In this document: in pieces, positions 14,031 through 14,790 of the stretch | How the letters are laid out: every line of letters begins with the position of its first letter | Position numbering within the stretch: position 1 is the first letter of the stretch | NCBI GenBank assembly: GCA_002392405.1 | Contig: DGGY01000055.1 | Location: 1 to 14,790, forward strand | Direction of reading: 5' to 3' | Origin: Treponema sp. UBA3862 | Lineage (GTDB): Bacteria > Spirochaetota > Spirochaetia > Treponematales > Treponemataceae | Length of the DNA: 14,790 nucleotides | Program-made: the position numbers and the translations under genes | The notes under the pieces: model-generated | Told to the model about the DNA's origin: nothing | What the model saw: only the letters and a program-made list of their open reading frames with translations | Database searches by the model: none

Positions 14031-14693
14031 AACAGTTACAAGAACACTTTCCCCTTCTGGGAAAAACTTACAGTTCTCCAGCAAGATTTTTTATCAGAGC
14101 GCATCAGGACAGAAGTTTTCAATAAAGGGAAAATAATCAAAGACGCACTCCAGAGCTGCCGCGGAATAATGTCCGTAATTTCGGGTTCTCTCCGCGTCTA
14201 CTGTCTGTCTGAAGAAGGCCGGGAAGTTACCCTTTACCGCGTTACAGAAAATGAAGTCTGCATTCTTTCAGCAAGCTGCCTTATGGACTCGATTGTATTT
14301 GATGTACTCATTGAAGCAGCAGAAGACACAAAAGTCTGCATAATTCCTTCAGACGCACTTCATAAAATTGAACAGGAAAACATCTCCCTTGAACTTTATA
14401 TCTACAAAAACGCAGCTCAAAAATTTTCGCAGGTTCTTCTTACACTGCAGGAAATCTTATTCTTAAAAACTGATGTCCGTCTTGCCCGTTTTCTATATGA
14501 ACAGTTCCTCCGCCATAAAACTCAGGTGCTCACACTTAAACAGGAAGAAATCGCCTCAGAAATAGGCAGCGTAAGGGAGGTCGTTTCAAGAACACTAAAA
14601 TACATTGCAGAAGAAGGTCTGATAAAAAACAGCCGCGGGAAAATAGAAATTATTGATTTAGAGGCCCTTAAAAGCTTAAAAGACGGAAACTGA
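14028..14693 (+). CDS. Crp/Fnr-family transcription regulator, probable CTG start
   Basis: A Crp/Fnr regulator, 221 aa if started at CTG 14028, the usual family length. Residues 5-140 are the cyclic-nucleotide-type sensor barrel (NTFPFWEKLT, GIMSVISGSLRVYCLSEEGREVTLYR, then the CILSASC motif with C78 and C84); 141-165 the dimer helix; 170-192 the helix-turn-helix (LKQEEIASEIGSVREVVSRTL). The first ATG in frame (14169) would begin at residue 48 and lose the first strands of the barrel, although the frame is open and family-like back to the fprA stop. No ATG, GTG or TTG exists there. CTG 14028 has GGAG exactly six bases upstream and yields MNSYKNTFPFWEKL. No N-terminal Cys cluster for an Fe-S centre as in Fnr is seen. 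It is probably co-transcribed with fprA and may regulate it. Confidence 0.82.
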   Translation: MNSYKNTFPFWEKLTVLQQDFLSERIRTEVFNKGKIIKDALQSCRGIMSVISGSLRVYCLSEEGREVTLYRVTENEVCILSASCLMDSIVFDVLIEAAEDTKVCIIPSDALHKIEQENISLELYIYKNAAQKFSQVLLTLQEILFLKTDVRLARFLYEQFLRHKTQVLTLKQEEIASEIGSVREVVSRTLKYIAEEGLIKNSRGKIEIIDLEALKSLKDGN

Positions 14694-14703
14694 TAAACAG
14701 CAA

Positions 14704-14733
14704 GCCCCGCGGGGCGTTACGGGGTGTCCCCGT
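14704..14733. repeat. GC-rich tandem palindromes after the Crp/Fnr gene
   Basis: Two hairpins stand side by side: GCCCCGCGGGGC (14704-14715, a perfect 12-base palindrome) and ACGGGG/CCCCGT with a TGT loop (14719-14724, 14728-14733). With the terminator stem just beyond, they form a block much richer in G and C than the flanking genes. This looks like a dispersed intergenic element, but only one copy is in the window. Confidence 0.55.
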
Positions 14734-14738
14734 TAGAA

Positions 14739-14785
14739 GGGGCAGCGGAAAACGCCGCAGGCGGTTGAACTGCCCCCATTTTTTT
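14739..14785 (+). terminator. Rho-independent terminator of the fprA-crp unit
   Basis: GGGGCAG (14739-14745) pairs with CTGCCCC (14770-14776), followed by CA and seven Ts. The 24-base loop can fold further (GCGG/CCGC at 14745-14748 and 14755-14758, or CGCC/GGCG at 14753-14756 and 14760-14763), giving an unusually elaborate terminator. Confidence 0.8.
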
Positions 14786-14790
14786 AGACA

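Noticed and set aside
14169..14693. ATG 14169 as the start of the Crp/Fnr gene
   Set aside because: It would remove the first 47 residues of the sensor barrel, which are clearly family-like, and it has no ribosome site.

Overview
The window reads as chromosomal DNA of a host-associated, anaerobic spirochete, most likely a Treponema. The support is a complete Bat (aerotolerance) operon with spirochete-like protein sequences, a flavodiiron protein, an aminotransferase of a type I associate with treponemes, moderate GC, and frequent GTG/TTG starts. The genus is an inference from protein style, with no marker gene behind it. No rRNA, tRNA, CRISPR array, transposase or phage gene was found. Coding density is high and no gene-free stretch reaches 300 bases.

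Layout. 1-1497 (+): the 3' end of a two-component phosphorelay protein (receiver plus HPt domain), then a PHP-family phosphoesterase. 1592-2263: a divergent pair, a DksA/TraR-type zinc-finger protein (-) and translation initiation factor IF-1 (+), with back-to-back promoters between them. Three consecutive hairpins lie downstream of the dksA-like gene. 2413-10589 (-): one long gene string read from right to left: MoxR AAA+ ATPase, DUF58 protein, a signal-peptide/membrane protein resembling DUF4381, BatA, a BatB-BatC fusion, BatD with an SH3-like C-terminus, an Smr-domain protein, and after a 88-base gap a membrane-anchored J-domain protein. 10675-12767 (+): a PLP aminotransferase and a TatD-family hydrolase. 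12852-14693 (+): an FprA-type flavodiiron protein and a Crp/Fnr regulator. The window closes with a GC-rich, multi-hairpin terminator element.

How the genes may work together. MoxR ATPases and von Willebrand A (vWA) proteins form chaperone-like assemblies at the membrane, and the Bat proteins have been linked to aerotolerance and oxidative stress resistance in Bacteroides and Leptospira. The flavodiiron protein reduces O2 (or NO) and is followed directly by a Crp/Fnr regulator carrying a Cys-x5-Cys motif. The right two thirds of the window is therefore plausibly an oxygen/redox-stress neighbourhood, although the two units are separately transcribed and the link is inferred.

Main points for a second look: (1) the Crp/Fnr gene has no ATG/GTG/TTG start that covers its N-terminal fold, and the best start is a CTG at 14028 with a well-spaced GGAG; (2) BatB and BatC are fused, with a lipoprotein-like signal buried in the fusion; (3) BatD carries a C-terminal SH3-like domain, and the operon runs on into Smr and J-domain genes; (4) there are hairpin clusters at 1496-1593 and 14704-14785.
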